NCBI GenBank assembly: GCA_029747015.1
Contig: JAKOGI010003111.1
Location: 1 to 64,000, forward strand
Direction of reading: 5' to 3'
DNA: 64,000 bases
Origin: Carnegiea gigantea
Lineage: Eukaryota; Streptophyta; Magnoliopsida; Caryophyllales; Cactaceae
Below the pieces are notes generated by a model, which searched no databases, was not told the DNA's origin, and worked only from the letters and a program-made list of their open reading frames with translations. The position numbers and the translations under genes are program-made. This document shows, piece by piece, positions 23,401 through 35,274 of the stretch. Numbering within the stretch: the first letter of the stretch is position 1; each line of letters starts with the position of its first letter.

Positions 23401-26400
23401 AACATTAGCGTGTTTAGTTAGCTATGTGCAGCTTGATTGAGCTAATTGATTGAGTTAATGAACCATTTGCTAGAATGTAGATTGAATGATTAACATTCTC
23501 ATGGATGAGCTTGCTCAACAATGATTGTTTTGTATATGCACCTTAGTGATTTAAACTATAAGTTCGAAGTACGCTTTATTTGAATTCAAATGATTGGAAA
23601 AGTCTTGACTCTAAGCTCATTCTTACCCCTTAAGTACGATTTGCTCCTCGGGCTCCATAATGGATTGAGCAGACGCACTCAATGGTTGGTAAGGAAAGAG
23701 CTACAGACTTTGAGAGTTGAGACCCTTCTTAAATTGTGAGTTAAGTTTTTCTCTCACATTAAAAGAACTTTCTAATTATATAGTTAGGCCTTACTAATGC
23801 ATCTGAAAAATTACATTTGTTTTACAATGATGTTCGAGCTTTGTTCTATAAACATAAGTTCCTATACATAACTGGATGTTCAAATACCTACATGCGAAAA
23901 TGCATACGCTGCTTCATGTGTTAATGATAAATTATCAGTACGTGTTTAAAGATTGCTTTTCTTGATTAAAAGTTCATTCAGACGATACTCTCTTTTTTTA
24001 CGTGAATTCTAAATTACTGAAGAAACTAAGTGATAACTTTGTATGTGAGCATATTAATAAGGGAAACTGTGATAGAGTCATATTGATTGTTACCTAAATG
24101 TTATTCCGAGCCTTTCATATACGTGCCATTAATGCTTAGACGAGGCCTGAATCTGGATTGTTATTTATATAGGCAGTCTTCCTAGCTTCCCAATATGTAA
24201 CCACTGTTACTCATGAGTCGACTAGGTGTTATGCTCATCGAGGCAGGGAACACTATTCTTATCATAAGATTGGTAGTGTCCTAGCTATATCATCCCCAAA
24301 ACACCTACAACGAAGATAAAAGGAAGAACCTGACAAACTTTGGAATTATTATACCATATGTATCACCTCGTCACCTCTTGGGGAGATGATCCATACCTTT
24401 CCAACTCGTCGTAAACTTTAACACTAAGTAGGGAAACCAAGAATCTCTATAGGAGATTGAATAGCCCCTTTCGTACCATGAGTTCCTAAGACTCCTACAA
24501 CCACCCTAAGAGAAACGAGCATCACAACGCCTCAATGTATGTCTGTGAGACCATTAATGCCATTGTTGGCTTATCGATAGCTAGATCCTAACAATTTAGG
24601 CATGGCCTTGAGCTTAGGTTTTAAATGAGGGTTGTACTTATGTATACTCGTCTAGATGCCCTTCCATAGGATGCTACCATGAACCTATGTGTTTTGAGGC
24701 ATAAGCATAACATTATGAATGACGTAAAGGGTATGAAAGCCCATATAGTTACTTAGGTTCGTTATGCATGGCCAATCAGGGGTCCAGTGAATGAATTGTT
24801 TAGTAAATGTATATCTTGGTGTTTGCTTGACTTGAGTTTGGTTTGCCATGTGACTTGATTATCCAGATGATTTAACTTTTGTAATTCATGGCATTACATG
24901 ACCTCTAAGTTATTATTTGCGTTCTGTGAATTCTATGATTCTATGTTGTAGTTGAATAATTGCATGTGCATGTGTTTAAACCATAATGAGATGATCATAG
25001 TAACTTGCAATCACATATTGTTGCCTTTATACTCATGATTGAATGGCATAATAGTGTACCACACTTAGAATTGAATTCTCAACTTCGGATGCCGAGTTGT
25101 TATGCCATTACGACATCGAATGTTGTTTGAGGTCTGTTGCTATTGATGCATTGCTATGTGAGCCTATGTGATAAGCGTCATGCGCCCTATGGTAGTTTTC
25201 ATAGGAAATTCTAGAGTTGTACTGCGCTAACCGTTATGCTTGTTGCTGTTGCTATTTTACTATATCATGATGATCGTATGTGGTCTTGCCTCCATTCTAA
25301 ATGTCTTGTTGTTAAGTCGTTATGCTGCCATTATGTGTGTTATCATTACTATGCTTCGAACCCAATACCAGCGCTTACATGTCTCTAAGCATAACCAAGA
25401 AACCATGTATCTACCTCCCTTAAATAACTTATGTTTAGACCTGTGCTGGACTTTTACCATCCATCAACTTACGTTCTGGCCATAGCATTTTCCTTTCAAT
25501 TTGTTCCTATTGATATATAATGTTGGTTCATGTTACAATTGATTTGTAATCCTTGGTGTGCTCTGTTGTTGACTATATGCGATACCAATGTTATTTTGAG
25601 CGCTACTTCAAGTTCTGTTATTGTTGATGTGGTAGCTTCCTGGTCAATTGATTTAACCTTGGAGTGATTTAACATCTTCATGCTTTCGAATGAACCTGAC
25701 TAAGTTAACCCCCTTTCATATGACCTTGACATGTCCTGCATAAGTTTCCATGAACGAAAGGCATAAAAGTTAGCTGGTACTGATGTATAAGCATAGGAAT
25801 GCCGGTTGTATATGTTTTCCCCTCGCAAATTGCTTGCTATATACGTATTAGATGCGCACATGTTGCTTATGATTCTTAGGCTTGAGAATGTAGAAATATT
25901 AATTCTATGCAATGTCTTTGTACTAAAGTGATGCTACGTGATGCTTATGTGATACCCTTACTACTCTAATGTGTTATAGGAGTCTCCAAGTTAACCGTTT
26001 TGATATTAAAGGTGATTTGAATTCATGTTTTAGAAAGCAACTACCTATCTATGACCTTGAGATGTCATGACCCAACTGTCACACCTTTAGATGTCGATTC
26101 TTAACGATGCACATACATAGAGTTGTTGTTCACCATGCTAATAATGTCTACATAACTGAGGGTCGGTGTTCGTTTTCTTTAAATAAACTTAGTATGGTTT
26201 TCCGCGCCAACTCATTTGCCTCTCTTCTATGCATTTGCCCTCAGTGCCTAAATAGAGTGAGCAGACGCTTGAAGAGGACTGGCGAGGGGGAGACTGGATA
26301 CCATAAGCCCTTTTCGGCCTTAATTAATTGTAAAACAAAATTTTAGGTTTTAGTGCGAGTTGTGTAGATTGCATCATGTGTGTGCACATCTTAGGTACTA

Positions 26401-26452
26401 TTGAACTGAGCTTTGAAATTTCGAGGATGAAATTCTTTTAAGGGGGGAAGAA
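23401..26452 (+). mobile_element. B internal region 2 (non-coding)
   Basis: This aligns with 17695-20821 and ends in a well-kept polypurine tract (26436-26452, TTTTAAGGGGGGAAGAA). It lacks the primer-site end because of the deletion at 23400. No coding motif was found. A related scrap in reverse lies in each 16-kb unit (33558-33832 and 49641-49915) and shares small indels with this copy rather than with region 1. Confidence 0.85.
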
Positions 26453-26975
26453 TGTAATACCCACATTTTACTTAAACTATCTAGCATGTTTCTTGATATT
26501 ACGAATCATATTTTATTATTTTAGCTGAGTTAGATCAATATCGATGTACTTGCTTAAGTGGTAATTTTTTGAAAAATAATATCATTGTTGCTATTATTAT
26601 GGTTATTATTAGCTTTGAAAATTCTTCGAAGATTTTTAATAAGTGTTAAGAAGAATTGTTATCGGATACTAAATCGAGTAGTTTCCCGAATACGACTAAA
26701 TTATCAAGCTTTGGGATTAGTTTCATTAAATATTATACCATGCCTCATTATCAGGAATGAATAAATCGATGAGCAATTGTATTACTGGCTTGACTATAGA
26801 CTAAGAGACACGAGATTGGACTAGTAATATTAGTTGAATGGGCAAGTAATAAAACAAAAAAAAAGAGAGAGACTAAAAAACGGGCCAAAGGCCCTTTCTT
26901 TTTCTGGGGAAAAAAGGGCACAAACGGGGGGCTCTCCATCTCGGTTCCCCGTGACCCCCTACCCGGTGAACAACA

Positions 26976-27034
26976 GGAGAGAGAGAGAGAGAGAGACAGA
27001 GAGATTGAGCGAAAGAGAGAGAGAGAGAGAGAGA
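26976..27034. repeat. GA microsatellite in B LTR3
   Basis: Two runs of GA units are separated by GACAGAGAGATTGAGCGAAA. The same place in LTR1 and LTR2 has only short GA runs, so it has expanded here. Confidence 0.9.
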
Positions 27035-29920
27035 AGGGTTCGGCCAGGCGGAGTAGTGACAACTGCACCACACTAGCGACCGCCCAGCTGCACAGAGCCC
27101 AGCGATGCTTGAACCTAAGAACGGAGGGATTGATCGAGGGCGAGCGAGATGGAAGACAAGGCACCATGAATTGGGCACGATTTCGATGACTGAGGCACGA
27201 TTTCGATGGCCAAGGTGTCCGGTGTTAGCAGCAGTGACCCCCAACAACTGGGTGGCTGGCTCTTGCGCAGACAACGAGAGGGAGAAGTCGTGAATGACTG
27301 AGGTCACGAGGGTTAGTCGCCTGTCTAGTGGCTTGGTGGCTACTGGCGGTGCCAGTCAGGTTGTGAAGCAGCGGGTAGGATGTAAGGGCAAGGGAATGAA
27401 CTAATCCCATGTATGCAAACCGAACCAAACCCTAAGTTGGGTCCTTAAGCTTGGAGTCCAGGTGGGTGATTCTTGATCCCTAAACCTATTAATAATTTAC
27501 AAATCTTTTTGAAATATTTGTGGTAGCTGACTTAAAACTTAGGTTGAAACTATAACGAGTTGTGAAATTGTAAGCAAGTGGTGAATCATTTGGGTTGAGC
27601 GGAAATAATTTTGAGGATTGTTGTGGTCGGTGCTAGGAGGATAGAGTTTGGGTTGAGTGTTTTAAATTGGTGAATTATGGAAGTGTTGAGATGTGCTAAT
27701 TATGTCCTTGCTTTTGTGATTGAACGTGTTTGCATGAACCTTGAACTTACTTTGAGTATCATCATGATAGTATACAGATATCAAATGCTTCTAGCCTTCA
27801 ATTGCGTGCTGCTGGATTAAGATTGTGATTTTGTTAGCCTGTGACTTGTTCGTGCTATGGGTATATATCACGACTAAGTTCTATTACTAAGTGTTGCAAC
27901 CTAGCTGTTCTTGTTGCAATCTAGCTGTTCATGGTGCCTATTCATGTTTAAGGGTCTCGCATTGAAAACTCTGTGAAATATGAGTCAATCGATTAAAGCC
28001 CACTCGATTCCCTATTAAGCATGCGCTATCAATCTAGCTTTAATGCTTTTGAATAATTACATTCCTTAAGTGATTTGTTTAAGAGTAGTTTGTTCATTAC
28101 CATGGCTAAGACAACGTCCAAACTACTTAAACAAGCAACTTAAAGGCTTACTGACGACTTAGTTGATTCTAGAAGTTACTTAAATGGCTATCTGGATGAA
28201 AACAACGCAAATTATGAATGAATATGTTTGTGTTATGCTTAAAGGCGTGTGTTAATAAGCATGAATGCAAACTACTATGATATGTTGAGTGTGTCGAGTT
28301 ATGTGATTAGTAATGATCGTATACCATTCATTTGACAATGACATTTTTAAGCAAACTAAATGTATTTAGCATGTAAGCTTTTGATAAGTTTTAATGACAT
28401 TTCCTTTGAAAATGAATGTGTATTTGGCCATTAACTTATTTAAGAGCACAATGTGATAGGATGAAAGGTTGTATGCTTTTCAAAAGTTGAATGACCCTAT
28501 TAAGGCGTTTAGCTTTCATGAGAATGAAAGCGCCATTGACTTGGTACAATGCGAGTTTTGAGGCAAAATGTGTTGTGAAATGACTGTTGCATTTAAATGT
28601 AAAGAAATCGAGATATTCATGTGCAAATGCAACCATTAACATTTAAAAACGAGTTTCCATATTACATTTCTTGAAGAGTGCATGAATATGCAAAGATTAA
28701 CTCGTTTTAAGCATATTTTACCAAATGAGTGGTTTTATGCTTTCTAAGTCGATGTGAAATCATTAAGGCTTCAAGCCTTATGGGAATGAGAATGTCATTG
28801 TTTGTGATACAATGAAGTTTTAATATAGACGTATTTAGAGGTGAATGCGTCCAAAACGTTTTGTGCGAGGAAAATGGTGCTACGTCAATAATGATTAGGG
28901 AGAATGCCTGGTTCTCGGGAACCCTAATACTTAGGGAGATAAACCCAGAAGTAGGAACCCAGAACCCCTTGACGGGGGTAGTATGTTACCCAGGGAGTAG
29001 ACCCAGAGGTGGGAACCCTAGAAGATCCCAAGGGGGATAATGAAACATGAGTGGCGATCTCACATCTACGATGGAACATGAGCGACGACCCCACCTGTAC
29101 CTACCACAGATATGAGATTCCAATGCCTATGAAAATGATTTCGTCCGTGATACACGATGTGAATGCCTCATTCAAGGGTGATATTCATATAAAGATTTTA
29201 AAAATGTGCATATTGTCTCGAGAAGAGTTTTTATTGAGATTCAACTATTTGCCAAGTGCATAATGACGGTCTTGTAAGAACTTCCATTGATTTAAGCGAT
29301 ATGCATTAATCTTACTCTCATGTAAAAACAAGTATCACGTAGTCATTTTGTTTAAAACTCCTTGATATTAGGTGCTTATATCTAAACTAGGTGCTTTGTT
29401 GTATCCACTATTTGAATTGTTGCATGGTATAGCTTGTTAATAAATCCCATATGCATGTTATGTGATGTTACGCTTAAGTTGTGTGATCTTATGTTGCGAC
29501 AACATGCAATTACCAACAATAAACTATAAGAGACTTAGTTCAGGCAAGTTTGGTACTATGGGCATGAATTAGATGGAGCATAGGGTTACCATCGAACTAG
29601 AAAGGTCATTGAGGTGAAGACAGATGTGGAAGACCCTATATGCTTATTATATGATATTATATATATCAGATTGTGTGCCTAAGTGCTACTTAAAGTATGA
29701 CGTGTAACTCTTTTGTTTTCTAGGGATTGGTAGTCATTCTCTGAGCGTGTGGTAGCTCATCCCCCTATCTTTTCACCTTTTTTCCAGCTTTTCAATGTGA
29801 GGCAGAAGTCGACTTACATACGCTAAGTTGAAACATTCCACTGCTTTGTAAAGGGTGTCATGTGTGCACATATAGAAGTAGACTTACGAGTTAAATGATG
29901 TAATATAATGTATCCCTAGA

Positions 29921-31393
29921 TGATGGAGATCTCTCCATGCCCCTTAATTTAGAGAATCAAATCAGTCAAGGTAATCTTATTTTGCTGGCCAAAATGCAGG
30001 TAAATCATCCACACTTTGTTTAAGAAGCAAAATAGCAGGTCACGGGTTGAATCCCGCAGCACACCTGGTTTTTGAGAGCTTAATTACTTAGAGCTCTTTG
30101 CAGTTTAAGTCTAATATTTTATAATGGGTTTCAAGTTTAAAAAGTTAGCCTTCTATCAAAGCAAGTTTCAACTCATTTGGACTTCATTCACCCATCTAAA
30201 TCAGCCATTAAACCCAAACTATCCAGACTGCCTAGTTGAACCAGAATGTACCCAGTTTGAGTATGTGATTTCTTAAGGTACATTATAGTTTACGTCCTGC
30301 ATTTTTGCATTTTTGGGTTCCCCTAGATGTTACCTTTCAGGTCCAACTAAGAAAAACCAATCATACTCAGTCGAAATGGAGAAATCCGGTCACTTTCTCA
30401 GCCCTGCCAGTTTTGGTCCAAATCTATATAGTCAAATGTTTTAGTAGAAATCTCACACTTAACCATCACTTAACCTTGATTTCTTTGCAGGGGGTTTTTA
30501 CACACCCTAAGGAGTTTCCCCATGGCCTTTTGAATGGGATAAAAGAAGGTACAAAATCAGGCTAAAAACTATCGTTTGAACTCGGTTGAGTGCAATGTGT
30601 ATTTTCCTTACTCTAAGGGTTTGCTCAGCTGTTTGTTGCTTAATCACTTCCAATCACATTCAAGGCTATAAGAAACACCATGATTTGCTAAAGAAACAAC
30701 ATTGAATCATGTGAACCAATGAGAAAACAAAGGAAGAATCAGCACCTTGCAATCTGATTGGATGGCTGAAAAGGGGATGCACTTTACGGCTGCTTTTCTC
30801 CACATTTTTGAAGCTAATGCTGCTGAATTAGCTTCGTTAAGGATGTATTAACTTAATTATATCATTTGTTTTGCTTTCCTTAATGTTTTGGTTGTAATTA
30901 GTTTAAGTCAAGCAAGCTTGTAATCAGGTTTTGTACTAAGCGCATAGATTACCAAGCTAATATGTTTCCTTCCTAAAGAGGAAACCCCTACCAGCTAGCT
31001 TGCTTGTTTAGGTGCTTGCTAGGTATGTATTAATATGTAAGTCATAGCCACTTTGAAGAACATACTTGAATTTTGAAAGAAAAACCAGAATTGAGAGCAT
31101 TGTGCTTTCGTTCCCTTAAACACTTCACTTGCTTATCCTTAATTAGGCCGATTAAGGTAGTGATCAAGTAAGTCTTAAATCTTAATTAGGTGGTGTTTCT
31201 GTATTCTAATTGAGTTTAAGGGCCCTAAACGCAAACTTAGTGCTGTTTCTGTATCTAAGTGAGAGTTTAGACTATCCTTCTTTCACTCATTCATACACGG
31301 CTACACTCAAATTTTAGCTTAAATTCAGCTTGCTTGTTTTTAGCTTTTGAATCCAGCCTTTAATGTCTATGATTTACCCCCACAGGTACATCA
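29921..31393 (+). mobile_element. Solo LTR (1473 bp) in B LTR3
   Basis: The insertion starts TGATG and ends CATCA, a short inverted terminus with the TG...CA hallmark. It is flanked by perfect CTAGA (29916-29920 and 31394-31398). LTR1 shows the unfilled site near 17112. No primer site, purine tract or pol is inside, so a solo LTR left by LTR-LTR recombination is most likely. A decayed reverse copy begins the window. The 86-codon frame at 30305-30565 has no motif. Confidence 0.85.
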
Positions 31394-31840
31394 CTAGAGT
31401 TATAAATGTACGTAAGCAAAGTACTCTACTTCATGTAATGCATATTGTTTAGAAGTTGCTCTGTATGGCCACGTGAGCCAACTATCTGATTAGCTAGTTG
31501 TCTTTTTAGCTGAAGTTAGTTATATTTTGTGATGTAAACCCTAGTACTTTGGATGTGTGATCTGTCAAGTAGTATCTTTTATTTCCTTATTTATTATTGA
31601 ACTTTAATGTTTGGTATACTCCAGGCGAGTGGCCCGTAGAGTTGTGGACTTCGACATGCAGCCGTTGAGCTTATTTCTATGTTCTTTTATACTTCTACTC
31701 AATGTAAGGATTTAATATAAGGCTTTAAGCCTAGGAAATGGTTAGTTTTCAAATGAAACTCTGTTGGTTTCACCCCAAAACTTATGTAGGAACTAAGAAA
31801 TCGTTGATACTTCTAATCCTAAGGGTTAGGGGTGCCACAC

Positions 31841-33557
31841 GGGTTTTATTTAATTAGATCCAGACCCTTTAATTTGAGTTGAATTTAATGAGTCTAGATC
31901 GGGTTCATAACCTACTCCCATCCCCATGTTAATCGGTCAATCTCTCATATTAGTCAGCACTCAATATTGTCCAGGGGACACAGAATGATGGGCGCTCTTT
32001 CTCTTCTTGGTGATTACTAGTAATATAACGTCATACACAAGGTCATCTTTCAAACTTTAAATTTTAGATTATTCTTCTGAATGTATTTTTTCTTTATTTA
32101 ATTTAATTTCTTGCCATTTATTGTCTATTTGTATATTATTTTGTTTTCCTGGAAGTCAGATTTCTTAAAAATGGAAATTCGGAATTGAAATATGTTATTT
32201 TTATTTATTTTGGAGTTGTTGGTGACCAAATTTTGGTTATTGTTCTTAGTTATTCATGTAGCAAACTCAAAATTTTATCTGATTTTGGTGACTATTGTGG
32301 GATATGGATTTGTACTTAGTGCTTTGGTCGCTTTTTTTTCATGGTAGAGTTATTGTTCTAAGTAATTTGTGTGGAAAGTTTGGAACTTTACCTGTTTTTG
32401 GGGACTATTGTGTGATGTTGGTGGCTATTGAATGATGTGGAGTTATGGCGCTTTTATTTTCATGCTAGAGTTATTTTCTTTAGTAAATCAAATGGAAAGT
32501 TTGAACTTCATTTGTCTTTAATGGCTAGCTGTGTGATACGAAGCTATTTTTGAATGTTTGATTGTGGTTATTCCTTTACAGAATTATTGGTCATACTAAG
32601 TCACTTGGAAAGTTCGAAACTTTATTCGTCTTTGGAGGCCTTGTGTGATGTGGAGATGTGGTTAACTGGTCCTTTTATTCCATTGTAGACTTATTGCCAT
32701 ATAGTGCTTCAAGAAGAAAGTTTTGAATTTTATTTGTCACTTTTATTTTATTGTAGAGTCATTTTTCTTAGTACTTCGCTTGGGAAATTTGGCACTTTAT
32801 ATGTCTGAGGTGGCTATTGTGTGACATGAAACTATGAATGAACGTTTTGACTTCAACAACATCTGTTTCCCAAACTATAGCAAAGAGCAAATGATTTATA
32901 TTTCATCATAGAATTATTTTTCTTAGTAATTCATTTGAAATGTCTGAAACTTCTTTCTTGATTTTTGTGTAATCTGAAGCTATGTTGAGAGTTTTGGCTG
33001 CTCTTGTTACTTTTCATTAAAGAGGAAGTAATGCATATTTTAAATGTCAGTAATTTGATCCAATTAGCGTATTTAGTATCTTCTCAGTTGTTGTCCTTGG
33101 TTTCTTGATTGTTATTTTAGTCTTGTAATACTAGTGTAGTTGACAAACATGTGCGGCCTGTTTGTGTCCCTTATCCTGCTGGGCCTTGCTAATACGACTG
33201 TACCACTATTTCTTTCGTTTTAAAAGTCACCAACAATGTGGCAATTAGGACATTATATTGGTGTGTATGGATCTGATGTGATATTTGGTTTAATGTAATG
33301 TAATGCAATCAACATTGTAATGCAATCATAATTACGTAGTTTGTAGTAATCATAATTACAAGGTAGTTGTTATTTACAATACTCTCTTACAACCAAACAA
33401 GATAATGAAAACACAATTACAAACTTGTTTACATTACAAGGTTGTTTGCATCAAACGAAACATTATCCTAACGCTTTTCTTGTGTATGCTGACTAATGAA
33501 AATATGTATCTTTTCTTCCAGCAAATTGTGCGGCTGGTCTTAAGTTTGCAAGTTATG
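31841..33557. other. AT-rich non-coding DNA with degenerate tandem repeats
   Basis: From about 32220 to 33010 a theme recurs at spacings of roughly 70-150 bases. It consists of TAGAGTTATTTTTCTTAGTAATT-like words, then GGAAAGTTTGGAACTTTAT, TGTCTTTGG and TGTGTGATGTGG. I count six clear anchors, at about 32345, 32467, 32580, 32686, 32754 and 32908. No gene is seen. The 68-codon frame at 33405-33611 runs across repeat fragments. Confidence 0.6.
33264..33465. mobile_element. Possible small MITE-like element
   Basis: One side reads TTTGGTTTAATGTAATG and the other, reversed, reads TTTCGTTTGATGCAAAC, with repeated TAATG/CATTA and CAATCATAATTAC words between. This looks like subterminal inverted repeats, but I could not fix exact ends or a target duplication. 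Confidence 0.3.
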
Positions 33558-33832
33558 TTCTGGTATTGGGTTCAAAGCATATTTATGATAACACCCAGAA
33601 TGGCAGCATGACGACTTAACAACAAGACATTTCGAATGGAGGCAAGACCACATACGATCATCATGATATAGTAAAATAGCAACAGCAACAAGCATAACAG
33701 TTAGCATAGTACAACTCTAGAATTTCCTATGAAAACTACCATAGGGCACATGATGCTCATCACATAGTCTCACATAGCAATGCATCAATAGCAACAAACC
33801 TCAAACAACATTCGATGTTATAATGGCGTTAC
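33558..33832 (-). mobile_element. Reversed fragment of B internal region
   Basis: The reverse complement matches about 25090-25370, including CATCGAATGTTGTTTGAGG, TGGTAGTTTTCATAGG and CCCAATACCAG. TGGTAGTTTTCATAGG occurs in region 2 but is shortened in region 1. No LTR is attached. Confidence 0.85.
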
Positions 33833-33842
33833 GAGGGTTGGT

Positions 33843-35274
33843 ATTTTCTAAAACATGCAGCTTCCATTAACCATGTCGTCTATGGTAATCTTGCAAGTGA
33901 TATTTTAATTCTCACTTCCACCACAAATTCCTTTGTCTCATATGAGTCTAATTCGGGTTGCTCTAGTGAGGTACCAGTGTACTTGATTTCACTCTCTAGT
34001 TCGCATGTGTCCTCCTTAGGTCGCTCATCTCCTTCACTAGGTCTCTTGTCATCTTAGCCATATCTAGCCCGCAATCCTCACTCTCCTCTGAACTGTTTCA
34101 TCGTAGTCAAGCCCAATCCCCATAGCCATTTCATCTCCCATGGACTGTTGCCTCAGTCCCAGTAGCCCCAACCCATCACCTTCATGACCCAATCCTCCTG
34201 CAGTCCCATAACGAACTTCTCTTCCTCTTGAACATGCTCTCATAGACATTCCTGCTCTTTCATCCACTTCTTGTCATATTAATGTTCATCCTGTGCAGAC
34301 CTGGTATAAGTCCGGTGTTACCAAGCCTAAAAATCTACTCTCTTTTTTATCTCTTTGTTCTGAAACTGGACCTGCCTCCTTTAAAGAGGCTTCTCAGAAA
34401 CCTCATTGGCAGGAGGTTATGGCCGATGAGGTTAACGCATTAATGACTAATCATATATGGGAACTAATTCCTTATGATTTCTACATAGAACCTGGTTGCA
34501 AGTGAGTGGGTGTACTGGATAAAATGCAAGTTAGATGGTAGTATTCAGCGGTGCAAAGCTTGTCTAGTTGTTACTGGTAACCATCAATAGGCAGGTATTG
34601 ACTTCCATGAAACGTTCTTGTTTACCTTGCTACTATTCATCTTATTTTATCCATTTCTTTGTTTAAGAAGTGACCTATTCATCAACTTGATATTGAGAAT
34701 GCTTTTCTTCATGGCATCTTAACTGAGTCGGTATACATATGTCAGTCCCTTCGTTTTATAGATCCTCCATTCCCTTAGCATGTATGTAATCCTAAGAAAG
34801 CTATCTATGGTCTTAAATAAGTGCATTGTGCTTGGTTCATACGTTTAATAGCTTTCTTTTAACGCATGGTTTTCATTGCAGTCAGGCTAATCCATTCATG
34901 TTCATTCTTCATTTTGGTTCACATAAAATTATTCTTCTGTTGTATGTTGATGACATTATCTTGATAGGGAGTTCTATTCATCTTTTACTATCTTTTACTA
35001 ATCTTCTCTCTCGTTAGTTTACCATGAAAGACTTAGATGACCTCTATTATTTTCTAGGTGTGTATGTTATGCATTCTTCTGCAGGTTTGTTTTTGTCTCA
35101 GTTCAAAAAATACACATCTAACCTTCTTCATAAGTTTCATATGCACACCTGTAAACCTATTCGCACTTCTTGTGCTGCAAAGACTACACTTCCCCTCTCT
35201 GCTGGTAAATTACTTGCAGATCCCATAGAGTATAGAAATAAGCTAGGTGCTTTATAATATTTGACTATGACATG
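33843..35274 (+). pseudogene. Ty1/Copia pol remnant, left part (linker and reverse transcriptase)
   Basis: Shifting frames spell Copia RT in order. The RT entry has SGVTKPKN and HWQEVMADEVNAL (34293-34505). KLDGSIQRCKA and GIDFHETF lie near 34530-34610, ENAFLHG-like sequence near 34695, and KAIYGLK near 34800. The catalytic LLYVDDIIL is at 34826-35017, and MKDLDDLYYFLGV with the HKFHMHTCKP region is at 35024-35257. Stops (for example the codon after SLLSR) and frameshifts make it dead. The gene is cut at 35274 by element C and continues at 46495. In an intact Copia element this domain copies the RNA genome into DNA. Confidence 0.9.

Larger units (their letters stand above)
2381..31839 (+). 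mobile_element. Non-coding LARD-like LTR retrotransposon array (B): LTR-int-LTR-int-LTR
   Basis: Three copies of one long LTR (starts at 2381, 20822 and 26453, each beginning with a T(G/A)T(A/G)ATA(C/T) block then CATTTTA) alternate with two related internal regions. LTR1 ends in GTCACA and is followed by a primer-site-like TGGTAGCAGAG. LTR2 and LTR3 are preceded by purine tracts. No gag or pol motif is visible in either internal region. Large LTRs plus a non-coding interior match what is known of LARD (large retrotransposon derivative) elements. The shared middle LTR suggests unequal recombination between LTRs of two elements, or a tandem duplication. Flanks CGAGT/CGGGT agree at 4 of 5 bases. 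LTR1 holds element A and LTR3 holds a solo LTR. Confidence 0.8.
26453..31839 (+). repeat. B LTR3 with nested solo LTR
   Basis: It starts TGTAATACCCACAT after a strong polypurine tract and ends GGGGTGCCACA. Subtracting the nested element and one target duplication leaves about 3.9 kb, close to LTR1. It contains a GC island (26825-27430), the paired 60-base repeat (about 28930-29044) and a GA microsatellite. Some GC-island frames (26751-27307) overlap on both strands. I treat them as non-coding. Confidence 0.9.

Noticed and set aside
30038..30070. tRNA-like B-box motif (GGGTTGAATCCCG) inside the solo LTR, suggesting a SINE head
   Set aside because: No A box at the right distance, no SINE tail or target duplication nearby. 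The reversed copy at the window start has lost the motif.
34064..34267. Minus frame of 67 codons repeated at 50147-50350
   Set aside because: It lies opposite the Copia linker/RT remnant and has no motif. Its repetition is due only to the 16-kb duplication.
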